Source: Caenorhabditis elegans
Taxonomy: Eukaryota; Nematoda; Chromadorea; Rhabditida; Rhabditidae
NCBI RefSeq assembly: GCF_000002985.6
Contig: NC_003283.11
Span: 4,154,001 to 4,218,000 of the forward strand
DNA: 64,000 nt
Direction of reading: 5' to 3'
Of this stretch, positions 21,924 through 33,500 are shown in pieces; within the stretch, counting starts at the first letter, position 1, and each line of letters begins with the position of its first letter. The notes beneath the pieces are model-generated. The model was given only the letters and a program-made list of their open reading frames with translations. It searched no databases and was not told the origin of the DNA. The position numbers and the translations under genes were made by a program.

Positions 21924-24900
21924 ATGCCTACGAGCGCTGATGACAGCCTCCCTCTGGAAGATTCCGAAGAATGCGATGCCTACATCGCCAAATTTTTACG
22001 GCCCCGAAGTGAGTTTTGTGTTGTTTGGCCTAAAATTTCCAATTAAACATTTTTTCAGCACACTTGTTCAGTACGGTCAAGCAGGAGAAACAGCGACGCG
22101 AGTCCCATGACAACAAGTACGAAACGGCGGTGCGTAGTAAAGCCATCATGCCGTCACAAGCTTCAAAAGTTTACAGAAAGGAGATGTTTTACTCCACTTC
22201 TAGTAAGCTAGCTGATAAAATAAATACTGACTCTAAAATCTACATTTCAGAGTGTGATTCGCGATTCATCAACAATTTGCACACGTTCAACACTTTCGAC
22301 GGAGGCAGTGGTTATAGCGAAGCCTCGCCGCACTATGCGATGGATTTTGTTGTTCGTTTTCGAAAATTTTAGGCGATAAAATTGTTTAATGATAATATTT
22401 TTTTATTTTCAGAAAAACAAAGGATTCGCTGATGACGAAATGGCCGGGCATTTGAAGAGTCTTGAGGTTTCAAGGAAAATGACTGAAAACGTCAAATGGC
22501 TCAATGATAATCGCAACGACTTGAAGACCGCACTCAGAAGGTCGAATTCGTGTCCAGAATTCCCCATCGACAGGGATCGCGAGAAAATTACGACATTACG
22601 AAGGAATGAAAAGAGAAATGAGGTTTTTTTTTTGGAAAATTAAATATAATTCGATTTCCAGAACGCCAAAATTTCGAATTTCGACGCCTCATTTGTTCCG
22701 GAGCTCTGCTGCTCAGATGACTATCCTTCGATTCTCTGTTCAATTGCGACTGCATTCAAAACCGTTGTCTCACGTGTCAACGCCCAATCAATCGGAAGCG
22801 GCGAGCTGAAAATCGCAAAAGTTCTGTGCTCTACTGAAGATCTGTTCGCATATGTGATCCCTAAACGATTCAATACCCGCGATGCTTTGTTTGCCTTTTC
22901 GAATCAATTCAGAGCGTGGCTCGAATACAAGCCTAATGTCCAGCTTTACACTCACTATCGCTTCATAAACGTGATACTGTATCTCGAAGAGTTTAAGCAC
23001 GAGAGAACGGAATTCCGAAGGGCACGCCATGTCTGCAATCTGAAAAGCCGCAGAAATCATGGATTATTTCTGGAGTTGGATACGGGAATGCTACGTGTGG
23101 TGGAAATTACGCCGGAAAAAGTCAGATTTTTAGCGAATTCCTGGGCTCATAATCCGTCAGCGATTGTCGAGGTTCGATTCGACGGGGTGAAGGTGAAAAT
23201 TTAGATTTTTTTTTTTCGAGACAGATATTTTAAAGGTGGAGTAGCGCCAGTGGGGAAATTGCTTTAAAACACGCCTATGATACCACAATGACCAAATATC
23301 ATGATAAAAAATTTCAAAAAATTTTTCTAGATTTTATATGATTTTTTTTAAATTGGAAAAATCGCAGTTTTTGCCTAATTCCTATTTGAATTACCGCCTA
23401 TTGGATTTGTTCGATGGAGCGCGCTTGCACGTTTTTAAATTTATTTATTTTATTTTTTTGTTATTTTCCTCCGATTTTTAATGTTTTCGGTGTTTTTTTG
23501 CTTGAATTTTAGAGAAAAAGTCAAAATAATTGCAATTTTACGATTAAAAAGCAAGCATACAGGCGTAAAAATGAAAAAGTAACGCTTTTAAACGATTTCG
23601 AACCTGAATTAATTAATTTCACAGATTTACGCTTGTAAATTAGCTTTTTAATCAAAAATTAGCATTTATTTTGACTTTTTCTTTACAATTCAAGCAAAAA
23701 TACACCGAAAACATTAAAAATCGGCAGAAAATAAGAAAAAATAAAATAAATAAATTTAAAAGCGCGCAAGCGTGCCCCATCGAACAAATCCAATTGGCGG
23801 AAATTCAAATTGGAATTAGGGGAAAACTGAGATTTTTCAATTTTCAAAAAATCATATGAAATTTAGGAAATTTTTTTGAATTTTTAAATCATGATATTTG
23901 GTCATTGTGACCCCATATGCGTGTTTTAAAGCAATTTTCCCACAGGGTGTAGTCCACCTTTAATAGATTTATTACAGAACGAGAAGGATATCTCGGAGGA
24001 AATACAAGCAATCCGAAATACTGGCCGAGCTACGATGATTTCATTTGACAGAGAGCACCGCGAGCATATGAATGGCAAATGGCCAAATCCAAGAACCTGG
24101 AGCTCGTTAGGAACGGTTGTGGTATGTTTAATTCGACCTCACGATATAGAAAAAAAACCATTTTCCAGCTTCGTAGAGAGTGCACACATCACAAGGATCA
24201 TTCGAAGCCACCACTGACTAGGCTTTTCTGCGAAGACAGGGATTGTATTGGATTGTGCTCAACGGGTGATTATTTCAAAGTGTAAGAAAGCAATAGACGA
24301 CGATATTGTTTATATTACGGGAACACAAAATTCTGAGAATGCTGCGTATTTCACAACATATTTGACGCGCAAGATATCTCGTAGCGAAAAAGAAAACTAC
24401 AGTAATTCTTTAAATGAATACTGTAGCGCTTGTGTCGATTTACGGGCGCTCGATTCTCGGAAAACACATTTTTCGAATTTTGATTTTTATACATTCAATT
24501 TTTCTTCGTTTTTTTTCCTATTCCTTTGTCATTTTTGTGCGTATTTTTAATTTTTTTTTTCGATTAATAACTTAATTTGATTGAAAAACGTCCAATATTC
24601 GCGTCATTTTGATGATAACACTCCCACAAGCGTTTTTTCAAAACACTATTTCCCGTTTATTGCCGTAATAGGCAATAAATGACGCCAATATTGGAGTTTT
24701 TTCAATTAAAATAATTTATTATTAATAGATAAAATATTAAAAATAAGCATAAAAATGAGCAAGGAATACGAAAAAACGAAGAAAAATTGAGTATCGCTGT
24801 CAAAATTCGAAAAATTTGTTTCTTTCCGAGAATCGAGACCGTAAATCGACACAAGCGCTACAGTAGTCATTTAAAGAGTTACTGTAGTTTTCTTTTTCGC

Positions 24901-27149
24901 TACGAGATATTTTGCGCGTCAAAAATGTTCTCTCAGAATTTTGTGCTCCCGTAATACCTATCTATCTTCTTAGACCGATTCCCGAAGAGCCGAATCCGTC
25001 TCATGACAAGCTTGTCGAGCTCAGAGCCCGTTTTGCATCAGAACGTACACTTGGATATACAGACAGAACACCGATTGCAGCTTATATCCTACCGAACACG
25101 GATGCTCACCAGGTAGCTTTTGGAAGTTGCTGCTGCAAATAATTCTTGCCATTTTCAGAATGAACTAATTCCGGACTTCTTCTCTCGCGTGCAGTTCTTG
25201 AATGGGTACAGCGGACCAAGTGGACTCGCCATCATTACACTGAATGAAGCGATGTTTTGGGTTGATAATGGCCTACTCAAGTCTGCAGAAAGCCAGGTTG
25301 ATGATCGAAGTTGGACGGTCAAGGAGTATCAATCAGTGGAAGAGGTGATCAATTGGTTGGCGAAGATTTTGCCGCCAAAATCAAAAGTCGGCTTCGATCC
25401 AACACTCGTCAGCTATACTTGGCATCAACAGGCTCTTCAGTCCATGACTTCCGATCGATTCGAGCTTGTGGCGATTCCAGGGAACATTGTAGATGAAATA
25501 TGGAGAATGCGTCCATTTCAACGAGGCGATGTTGTGAAGATGCTGGATAAAAATACACCTGAAATTCCAGTTCATGTGAAAATCGACCGACTTCGGAAAT
25601 CCCTCAAGCCAAACAAGTGCCTGGCAGCCGTAATCACATCACTTGAAGATATCATGTGTAAGTTTTCATTTAAAAAACCCCCCCCCCCCCCCCCCATAAA
25701 AGTCTAAATTTCAATATATTTTAGGGTTGCTCAACATTCGTGGAAACGATCTTCCGTACAATCCTGTCACATATTCTTACCTCTTCATTACCATGTCCGA
25801 TGTACGTCTATTCATCGATGCAAAGAGATTGAACGATGTATCGAAAGCATATTTCGCCCGTCAGAGTATCGATGTAGATGATTATAAGGCTGCTTCGCCT
25901 TATATTTATGACTGGATCTCAGCGACAAAGAGCAGTTTTGCCGATAAGAAAATCCTCATTTCACCGGAAACAAATTACTTGATTGGACGTTTAATCGGAG
26001 AAGATCATTCGATGATTGATCCGTCGATTATGGAGAGGATCAAGAAAATCAAGAATACAGATCAGCTGAAAGGAATGAGAGCGAGCAATGTTAGTTTAGA
26101 AAAATTCTGCAAAAAACCCTATGTATTCCCATTTTCAGCTTCGAGATAGCATCGCAATTGTTGAGTTTCTGTGCAAGTTTGAGAAGGAACGACGCGACGG
26201 CTATACGTTCACAGAATACGAATTGGCAGCAGACATTGAGGAAGTAAAAACACGGAATCGCGAGTATATTGGCTTAAAGTAATATCTATACTCTAAATGT
26301 ACTTATTTAAATGTTAATTTTATTTTCAGGCAGCCAACAATATTCTCCGCAGGCGAACACTCTTCTGTGCATGCTCATCGGCCGGATGCTCAGAAGATCG
26401 TCTTTCACTACCAACAATTCATGTTTCAAACTGGAAGTCATTACACGGACGGAGCGACGAACTGCGCAAGAACAATTTGGGATTCATATCCAACCGAGGA
26501 ATTCATGAATCAATACACGCTTGTCCTCAAGGGCCATATCCGTTTAGCAAGTGCGAGCTTTCCGAAAACTCTCACCTATGGGAGCCGGCTCGACATTTTC
26601 GCAAGGATTGCACTTTGGGATGCTGGATTGGATTATGATCATGAAACTGGGCATAGCGTTGGCCATTTTTTGAATATTCGCGACACACAGAGTGAGTTTT
26701 CTGCAAGGATCATCAGTTAATGTTTAAAAAATTCAATTTTTCAGTAGTGATAGGCCGTGAACCATACTCTAGCAATAGTATAATCGAGGCTGGACAAGTG
26801 ATGACAATTGAGCCGGGATACTACTCCGAAGGAATGTATGGGATTCGAATCGGCAATTGCTACGAGACGGTCGATGTCACACTGTCGCAAAATGATCAGT
26901 ATTTCCTACGTTTCGAGGTAATATTTTGTTTTTTTAATGGAATTTTACAAATTATATTCCTTCTCTCAGCCCCTCACGTTGATTCCAATCCAAACTTCAA
27001 TCGTCAACAAGGATCTTCTCACTTCCGAAGAAATCAATTGGCTCAACAAATATCACTTCAAAGTCTTCTCCAAAATTGGATACATCCTTCGAAAAGAAAA
27101 CAGGATGGAAGAATATGACTGGCTCTTCAATGCATGCCAGCCGATCTAG
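21924..27149 (+). CDS. Aminopeptidase P-like pseudoenzyme with a unique N-terminal extension
   Basis: The fourteen-exon model is 21924-22008, 22059-22202, 22251-22351, 22413-22622, 22662-23192, 23978-24121, 24169-24281, 24974-25112, 25159-25657, 25725-26089, 26139-26278, 26330-26691, 26745-26917 and 26970-27149: 1061 residues; only the exon 3 donor (22348 or 22351) is ambiguous. Residues ~445-1061 align along their length with cytosolic Xaa-Pro aminopeptidase (C. elegans APP-1, human XPNPEP1): GFDPTLVSYTW, WLLNIRGNDLPYNPV, SPETNYLIG, TGHSVGH, TIEPGYY, QTSIVNKDLLTSEEINWLN. Of five metal ligands, His932 and Glu967 are kept, but the two Asp and second Glu are Gln857, Asn868 and Gly981, so peptidase activity is unlikely. 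Residues 1-440 match nothing I know. A scaffold or peptide-binding role is inference. AATAAA is at 27335-27340. Confidence 0.85.
23228..23964. repeat. Near-complete TTTAAAGGTGG palindrome in intron 5
   Basis: This is the best-preserved copy of the family (about 737 bp). Both ends carry TTTAAAGGTGGA or its reverse complement. Each arm has GCTTTAAAACACGC, CATGATATTTGGTCATTGTG and GAGCGCGCTTGC or its complement. It fills the 23193-23977 intron. Confidence 0.85.
24314..24957. repeat. CTACAGTA-family palindrome in intron 7
   Basis: The ends are TTACGGGAACACAAAATTCT and its reverse complement. The arms include GCGCGTCAAA or its reverse, CTCGTAGCGAAAAAGAAAAC and CTACAGTA. A second inner palindrome around GGCAATAAACGGG/CCCGTTTATTGCC type sequence lies near 24650. 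The element fills the 24282-24973 intron. Confidence 0.85.
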
Positions 27150-27583
27150 AGCATTTTTAATTGTTTTTAAGTTATTTTCGTATTAATGTTCGTATTCGTT
27201 TTATTGTAATCGTCGCCTCGGCTTCGATCGATCTCATTTTTAAAGTACCCGTATTTGTTTTTCGTTTTATATTTTTTGCCTGTTCTATGAATATTTTGAA
27301 TTTTTTTTTGGATTTTAGGAGTTGTTAAGAATCAAATAAAGCTTTTTATAATCAAGTAAAAAAAAGAATTATCACAATTAGTTGAATTATATCACAAGTG
27401 GCCAGCGGGAGAGAGGGGGTGGGAAGGGAATTTCAAATAAACATTTGATGCTAAATAATAATCGAGAACTGAAGAAAAAACACTAATTCTAGTCGGATAT
27501 GCTGCTGAAAGTGGGGGAAAGAATTAGAAAAAATAACCGGTTGCAATAGGAAATGATGATGATTAAGGGATGAAATAAAAGTT
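27150..27583. other. Convergent 3' intergenic region
   Basis: It holds the 3' UTR and poly(A) signal (27335-27340) of the plus-strand gene, a G-rich stretch near 27400-27430, and the 3' side of the aftiphilin gene. No other feature is seen. Confidence 0.6.
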
Positions 27584-30500
27584 CTAGTGTGGAAGATTAG
27601 TTCCAATCGGAAACATTAAAACACCCGATTGAAGATACTGTAGATCGGGGAGCTTTTCGAGAAGCTTCTGTGCGTCCAGTGAAAGAACTTCAGTGGAACG
27701 GTAGTGGTGGCCATTATTCGTGGATGATGAGCCAGTGGACATTATCGTTTCAAATATGTTCGGTCTGAAAGAAATTAATATTATTTTACCGTATTTTGGC
27801 ATTCTTTTTTAAAGGCGCACAGATTAATTCAGAGATGGGTCTCGGCGCGCTAGTCGAAAGTGCAAAAGAGGCCCCACGAAAAGGGGATCTGCGAGAAGGA
27901 GATCTGGCACTGTACAACGCGCGGTGCGTAACTTCGGAGCATCCTTGTATCGTTTTCTTCGAGAGAAAAATTGCGTTTTGTGAGTTTTGCAGATCCGGTT
28001 TTCGCAGATCCCCTTTCCGTGGAGCCTCGTGAATTTTGCAAAAATTAGCGCCGCATGGAAAAATAGACGTGGCGTAATTTCGCAAACCTGCGGCACGGTT
28101 TTTCCTACTTTTTTAGAGCTCGTTTTCGAAAAACGAACGGAAGACTGGCACCTCCGAAAGGAGAGCTGGTGAAAAAGGGGAAAAACTTTTCATTTTCGGT
28201 GGTGCCTCGTGGAAACTGTGCCGCAGTGTTACGAAATTAAGCTCCGCCTCTTCATATGTGCGGCGCTGCTTCTTGTGTTTTCACTAACCCATTACTAGCA
28301 GACGGGGCTTTTGAGCCATTTGTAAGCCCAAAATGTTCCAAATCTTTCTGCAAAGTGCTCGTGTAGGCCGTCGCGACACCGTTGCTACCCAAGAAGTCTA
28401 CATCGATGATTGCCGAACTTTGATCTGAAATAATAGGGGGTGGTTTCAGTCTTGTCATATTATGAATTCTCGTCACGGGTCTCGTCACGAACGAGGTACT
28501 TTGTAGTTTGTTTTCGTCGTGGCGAGACCCAAAAAGATCTTTTTCAGACGTCTATGTATTACACTCAAAATGAAAAAAAAACTGCGTGGTGGCAGAAAAC
28601 CGAATATTAAGGTCACCACTTTTACTCGCCCACTCACGGGAAAAGGCAAAATTCGGGACCCCAACCAATATCAGCCGCCGACATCTCACGGGTTCCGCTC
28701 GCCGCTATGTTTAACTCGCAGCGGGCGGAGACAGCTCGCCACGCCCATAGCGAGTTAAACGCAGCGGCGCGCGGAGTCCGTGAGATGTCGGCGGCCTGAC
28801 ACTGGTTGGGGTCCCCAATTTTGCCTTTTCCCCGTGAGTGGACGATAAAAAGACGGGGCCTAAATATTAGGTTATCTGCAGTACACGCCACGCATTTTTT
28901 AAATTTTATTTTGAGTGTACATAGACGTCTGAAAAAGATCATTTTTGGGTCTCGCCACGCCGGAAACGAACTACAAAGTACCTCGTTCGTGGCGAGACCC
29001 TTGTTAGGCTCAAATCAATTTCAAAGTTAGTTACCTTAAATCAGGAGGTTTTTGGCAATTTTTCATTGAAAGTTAGTCTAAAACTATAAAAAATCACTTG
29101 ATTTATCTGGGAAATAATATTAATTTCAGCCAAAACATCTGAGAAAGTGCTTGAAAAGCTATTTTTGAGTACTTTCTCAGATGTTTTAGCTGAAATCAAT
29201 TACATTTCCCAGATAAATCAAGTGATTTCCCATAGTTTCACACTGTTTTCGACGAAAAACTTGGTAATTTTGTAGAATTTCAAATAGTCCGTGTTAGGTA
29301 TTTCAAATTGCGAAAGGAAGCAAGCAATACACACAGAGATTAGCAACATTTCAACAAGTTTATGCAATTTGTCGAGACACTACACACAAGATTGCGACAC
29401 TTCTTGCTCAATTCGTGCAGATGCTTACTGGCTCGGTTCATCGGATTCGTGAGTCCAGACGTATCCCAGTCAAAGTCCACTGCGGGAACCGACGGCGAAT
29501 CGATGACAGACGACGGTGGTGATGAGGATGATGTCTTTGGATTGGTGGCCGTGGCCGAGGAATCATGCGATGATTCTGTTGATGATGACGTAGTGGTGGC
29601 TTGAATTGGTGTTGGAAGTAGTAGATTTGAAGTATCGAAGAACGAGTTCATGGCTCGGGGCTCTTTTTTGGCGGTTACCTGAAATTTTGCAAAAATTTAC
29701 AAATTGATTATAACTAAAAAATTTTTTTTTGATTTTCTCAGAAAAAAATTAATAAATTAAGTTTTTTTTTCAATTTTTCAATTTTCTTTGAAAAAATCGA
29801 AATGTTTTCGTTTTTTTTTTTAGATTTTCTCAGAAAAAATTAATAAATGGATTTTTATTTTGTTGATTTTATCTGAGGCAATTGATAATTTACCTTTTTT
29901 TCATTTTCTCTGAAAAAAAACGATAATTTTCGTTTTTATTCTTTCAAAAAATCGATAATTTTCGCTAAAAATTTGTTTTTTTGTTTTTTTCTGAAAAAAT
30001 CGATAATTTTCATTAATTAAAAAAAAATTTTTTTTGAAAAATCAATACATTTTCGTTTTTATTTTCGCTTAAAAACTATGGTACCTAGGGTCTCGACACG
30101 ACAAATTTTTGTAGAAAAAAAGTGTGCACCTTCAAAGAGACTACTGTAATTTCAAACTCCCTCGTTGCTGTGAGCAAAACTATTGAAAAAATCGATTAAA
30201 AAAAATCAGAAACGAGGAGGAGGAGTTTTAAACTACAGTAATCTTTAAAGGCGCAGCACTCGTTTCTCGAATTAAATTTAAACAAATTTTTTTGTCGTGT
30301 CGGGACCTCGGAACAATTATAATAATTTTCTAGATGGAAATATCGAGACTGAAAATGATTTGGGGGAATTTATGTTTAAAAAAATAATTTTTCTTTTAAT
30401 TAATTAAATATTTAATTAACTGTTATTTATTTAATTAATTAAATTTAAATTTAAATTTATATAACTTTTTTCATCGAAATTTTTAGAAAAAAAACTCACC

Positions 30501-33500
30501 GGGTTAATTTTCAATGATTTTAGATGATTTTTTCGAATTTCCGAGTTATTCCAATCAAATTTCAGTGAGATCGCCTCTTCGACAAGACGCAGAGATAACC
30601 ATAATCGTGAATCTCGTTGCCTTTCCACTTCAAAGCTATTCACCATTTCTACAAGATTCTCCGAATCGAAAAGAGCCGGAATATCGACTACATCCATTTC
30701 AGGTGACTCCTCTTCTTCACGACATTCTTCTTGAAATCCGTCATGCCAAAATTCGACATTCTCGAGCATTTCATCCAGGAGCTCCAAATTTTCTAGTACA
30801 GTATCCGAAGGTGGTGGTGGAACATCCGAAGCTGAACTGAATTCAGCTTGCCATTCATCACCATTTGCTTTCAAATCGTTCGAATTCTCAAATGCTCCCC
30901 ATTCATCCAGCGATTGTTGGTGGCGCGCTTCCTGAGATCGAGACGAATTCGGGCTACTTTCAGTCCGATCTGTTGAAGGCCGAGCCTGATCAAATGCTCC
31001 CCAATCGTCATCATCATCGTCGTCTTCGTTATTGAAACCATCCATTTTCAACGATGGAGGCGGCGATTGAGGTCTCTGAAAAAGGAAACATATTTTGGTC
31101 GAAACTTTCATTTTGGATATGAAATTTTGTTTTAAAAAGTTGCACGTGGGGTCAGAAAGTCCCATTTCGCTTTGATCTACAAAAAATGCGGGAGGTGAGA
31201 CGCAGACATCTCAACTGATTTCGCATGGTTAAGAGTGTGCTGACGTCACAATTTTTCTGGGAAAAAAATCGCGCATTTTTTGTAGATCAAACCGCAATGA
31301 GACTTTCTGACACTACGTGAAGTTGGATTTTTGCAATCTTCCGCGATTTTTTTTTCATTTTGTTTGTGATTTTTTAAAGAAATTTAGGACAATTTTGGAT
31401 TTTTGCAAAAAGTCGCTTTGAAGTCTGAATAAAAGCATTTTCGGCGTATCCTGCGCGCATGGGTCTCGCCACGCTGACATCGAAAAAAAAAATTCTGAGA
31501 ATGCTGCGTATTGTGCAACACATTTGCCGCGCAAAATATCTCGCAGCGAAAAAGAAAACTACAGTAATCGTTTAAATGGCTACTGTAGTGCTTTTGTGTC
31601 GATTTACGGGAGATCGATTCTTTAATTAAATTCTTCTTTTCAAATATTACCGGTACAGAGAGTGTAGATAGTTGAATGGACACAGACATTCCGGAACCCA
31701 AGGGGCGGGGCGCGGGAAGAGACGATTTTTGTCGATTTACGGAGTGTTTTTATTCACAAACTCTCCGTAAATCCATACAAATCGGCTCTTCCCGCAACCT
31801 TGGGTTCCGGAATATCTGTGTCCATTCAACTTTCCTCATTCTCTGGACCGGCAATATTCGAAAAGAAGAATTCATTTCAAAAATCGAGCTCGTAAATCGA
31901 CACAGAAGCACTACAGAAGTCATTTAAACGATTACTGTAGTCTTCTTTTTCGCTACGAGATGTTTTGCGCGTCAAATATGTTATGCAATACGCATTCTCA
32001 GAATTTTTTGTACAAATATTGATGTTTTTATTTTAATCATAAGATGGTTAAATTTACCAACAACTAATTCTTAAATTGATTAGCACTTATCAGTGTCTTA
32101 TCAGCAATCAAATGACCAAAACATCTAATAGGACGAATTTTCGCCTATTTCTCAGCAACTAACAATGCAACTTTCTCATTCTTCATGTCTCCTGTATCAT
32201 AGACAAATTGATTAGCTCACGTAGTGCCAGACGGTCCCATTACGGTTTGATCTACAAAAAATGCGGAAATTTTCGCCCAAAAAAATGTGTGACGTCAGTA
32301 CGTTTTTAACCATCCGAAAACAGTTGAGAACTCTGCGTTTCTTCTCACCCGCATTTTTTGTAGATCAACGTAGATCAATCCAAAATGAGACACTCTGCCA
32401 CCACGTGTAGCTTCTTCTTCTGCTGCTGCTGCTACAGTCTGTGTGTACAAAAGTCTTCTCACATAGTAGGTAGGTGCAGACTTCTTTCTTTATCAAATCT
32501 TCCCTTCTTCAACATTACATGGCGTGGTTTTCTCGTGGCATTTTCCAAGAGAGGCTCCACCCCCCCCCCCCCCCCCATCGCATGTACTTTGTTCATTGGT
32601 CAAGAAGAATCGTATATAACGGGCAGCGATAACGTCCCAAATCTTTGTCGTATGACGACGGGGACGATCGGAAATTGAGAGGAGGAGGGGGTAGTGTGAA
32701 AAATACATGAGGACGCGATGAAGCTGCTGGTCAGCAGCAGGCCCCAAGCCACTGTGTTTTATTGCAAGACAGTTCGATCTTCACGTTGATATCAGACATA
32801 TATAGAATATACATCTCAAGGTCTTCTATTCTCATTTCTTAGGCAGCCTGTTAATATGTTGATAATGAACAATCATTTGACCGCCCGTTTTTCCGAGTCA
32901 CTTCATCAAGGACTTGATTTCTTTCCAAAAAAACTTCCAAAACCACCCAGCAAATCATTGTTTCAAAAAAAGTTTGCTCAAATGATTAGAAATCAAAAGT
33001 TCAAATGTTTTTTTGCAACAGCTGTCCCTAGCCTGTCTCACATCACAGTTCAATTGTTGTAGTTTACCTCTCCTCTTCTCCTTCATTTTATCTCTAAAAC
33101 GCATCGATTCGGGGGCACTTTGCATTTGTTATCGTGTCTAGTGTCTCTTGGCATTATTCTCGTTGTCACAAAAAAAACCAATACAAACAAGGCGTATTTC
33201 AGGTCAAAATGACACCTCAATCGTCTCCGAGCTCGTCTCGTGATCACGTTTGTCTCGTTTGTCAAGATTTCGCTTCTGGCTACCATTATGGTGTCCCGTC
33301 ATGTGTCGGATGCAAGACATTTTTCCGGCGAACAATTATGAAGAAACAAAAGTACATTTGCCAATTCGAGGGCAATTGTCCAGTTGATAAAAGTGAGTTA
33401 TTTAGCACACTTGGTGTCAGGCTGTCCCATTTCGGTTTGATCTACAAGAAATGCGGGGATTTTTCGCCCAAAAAATGTGACGTCAGCACGTTCTTAACCA

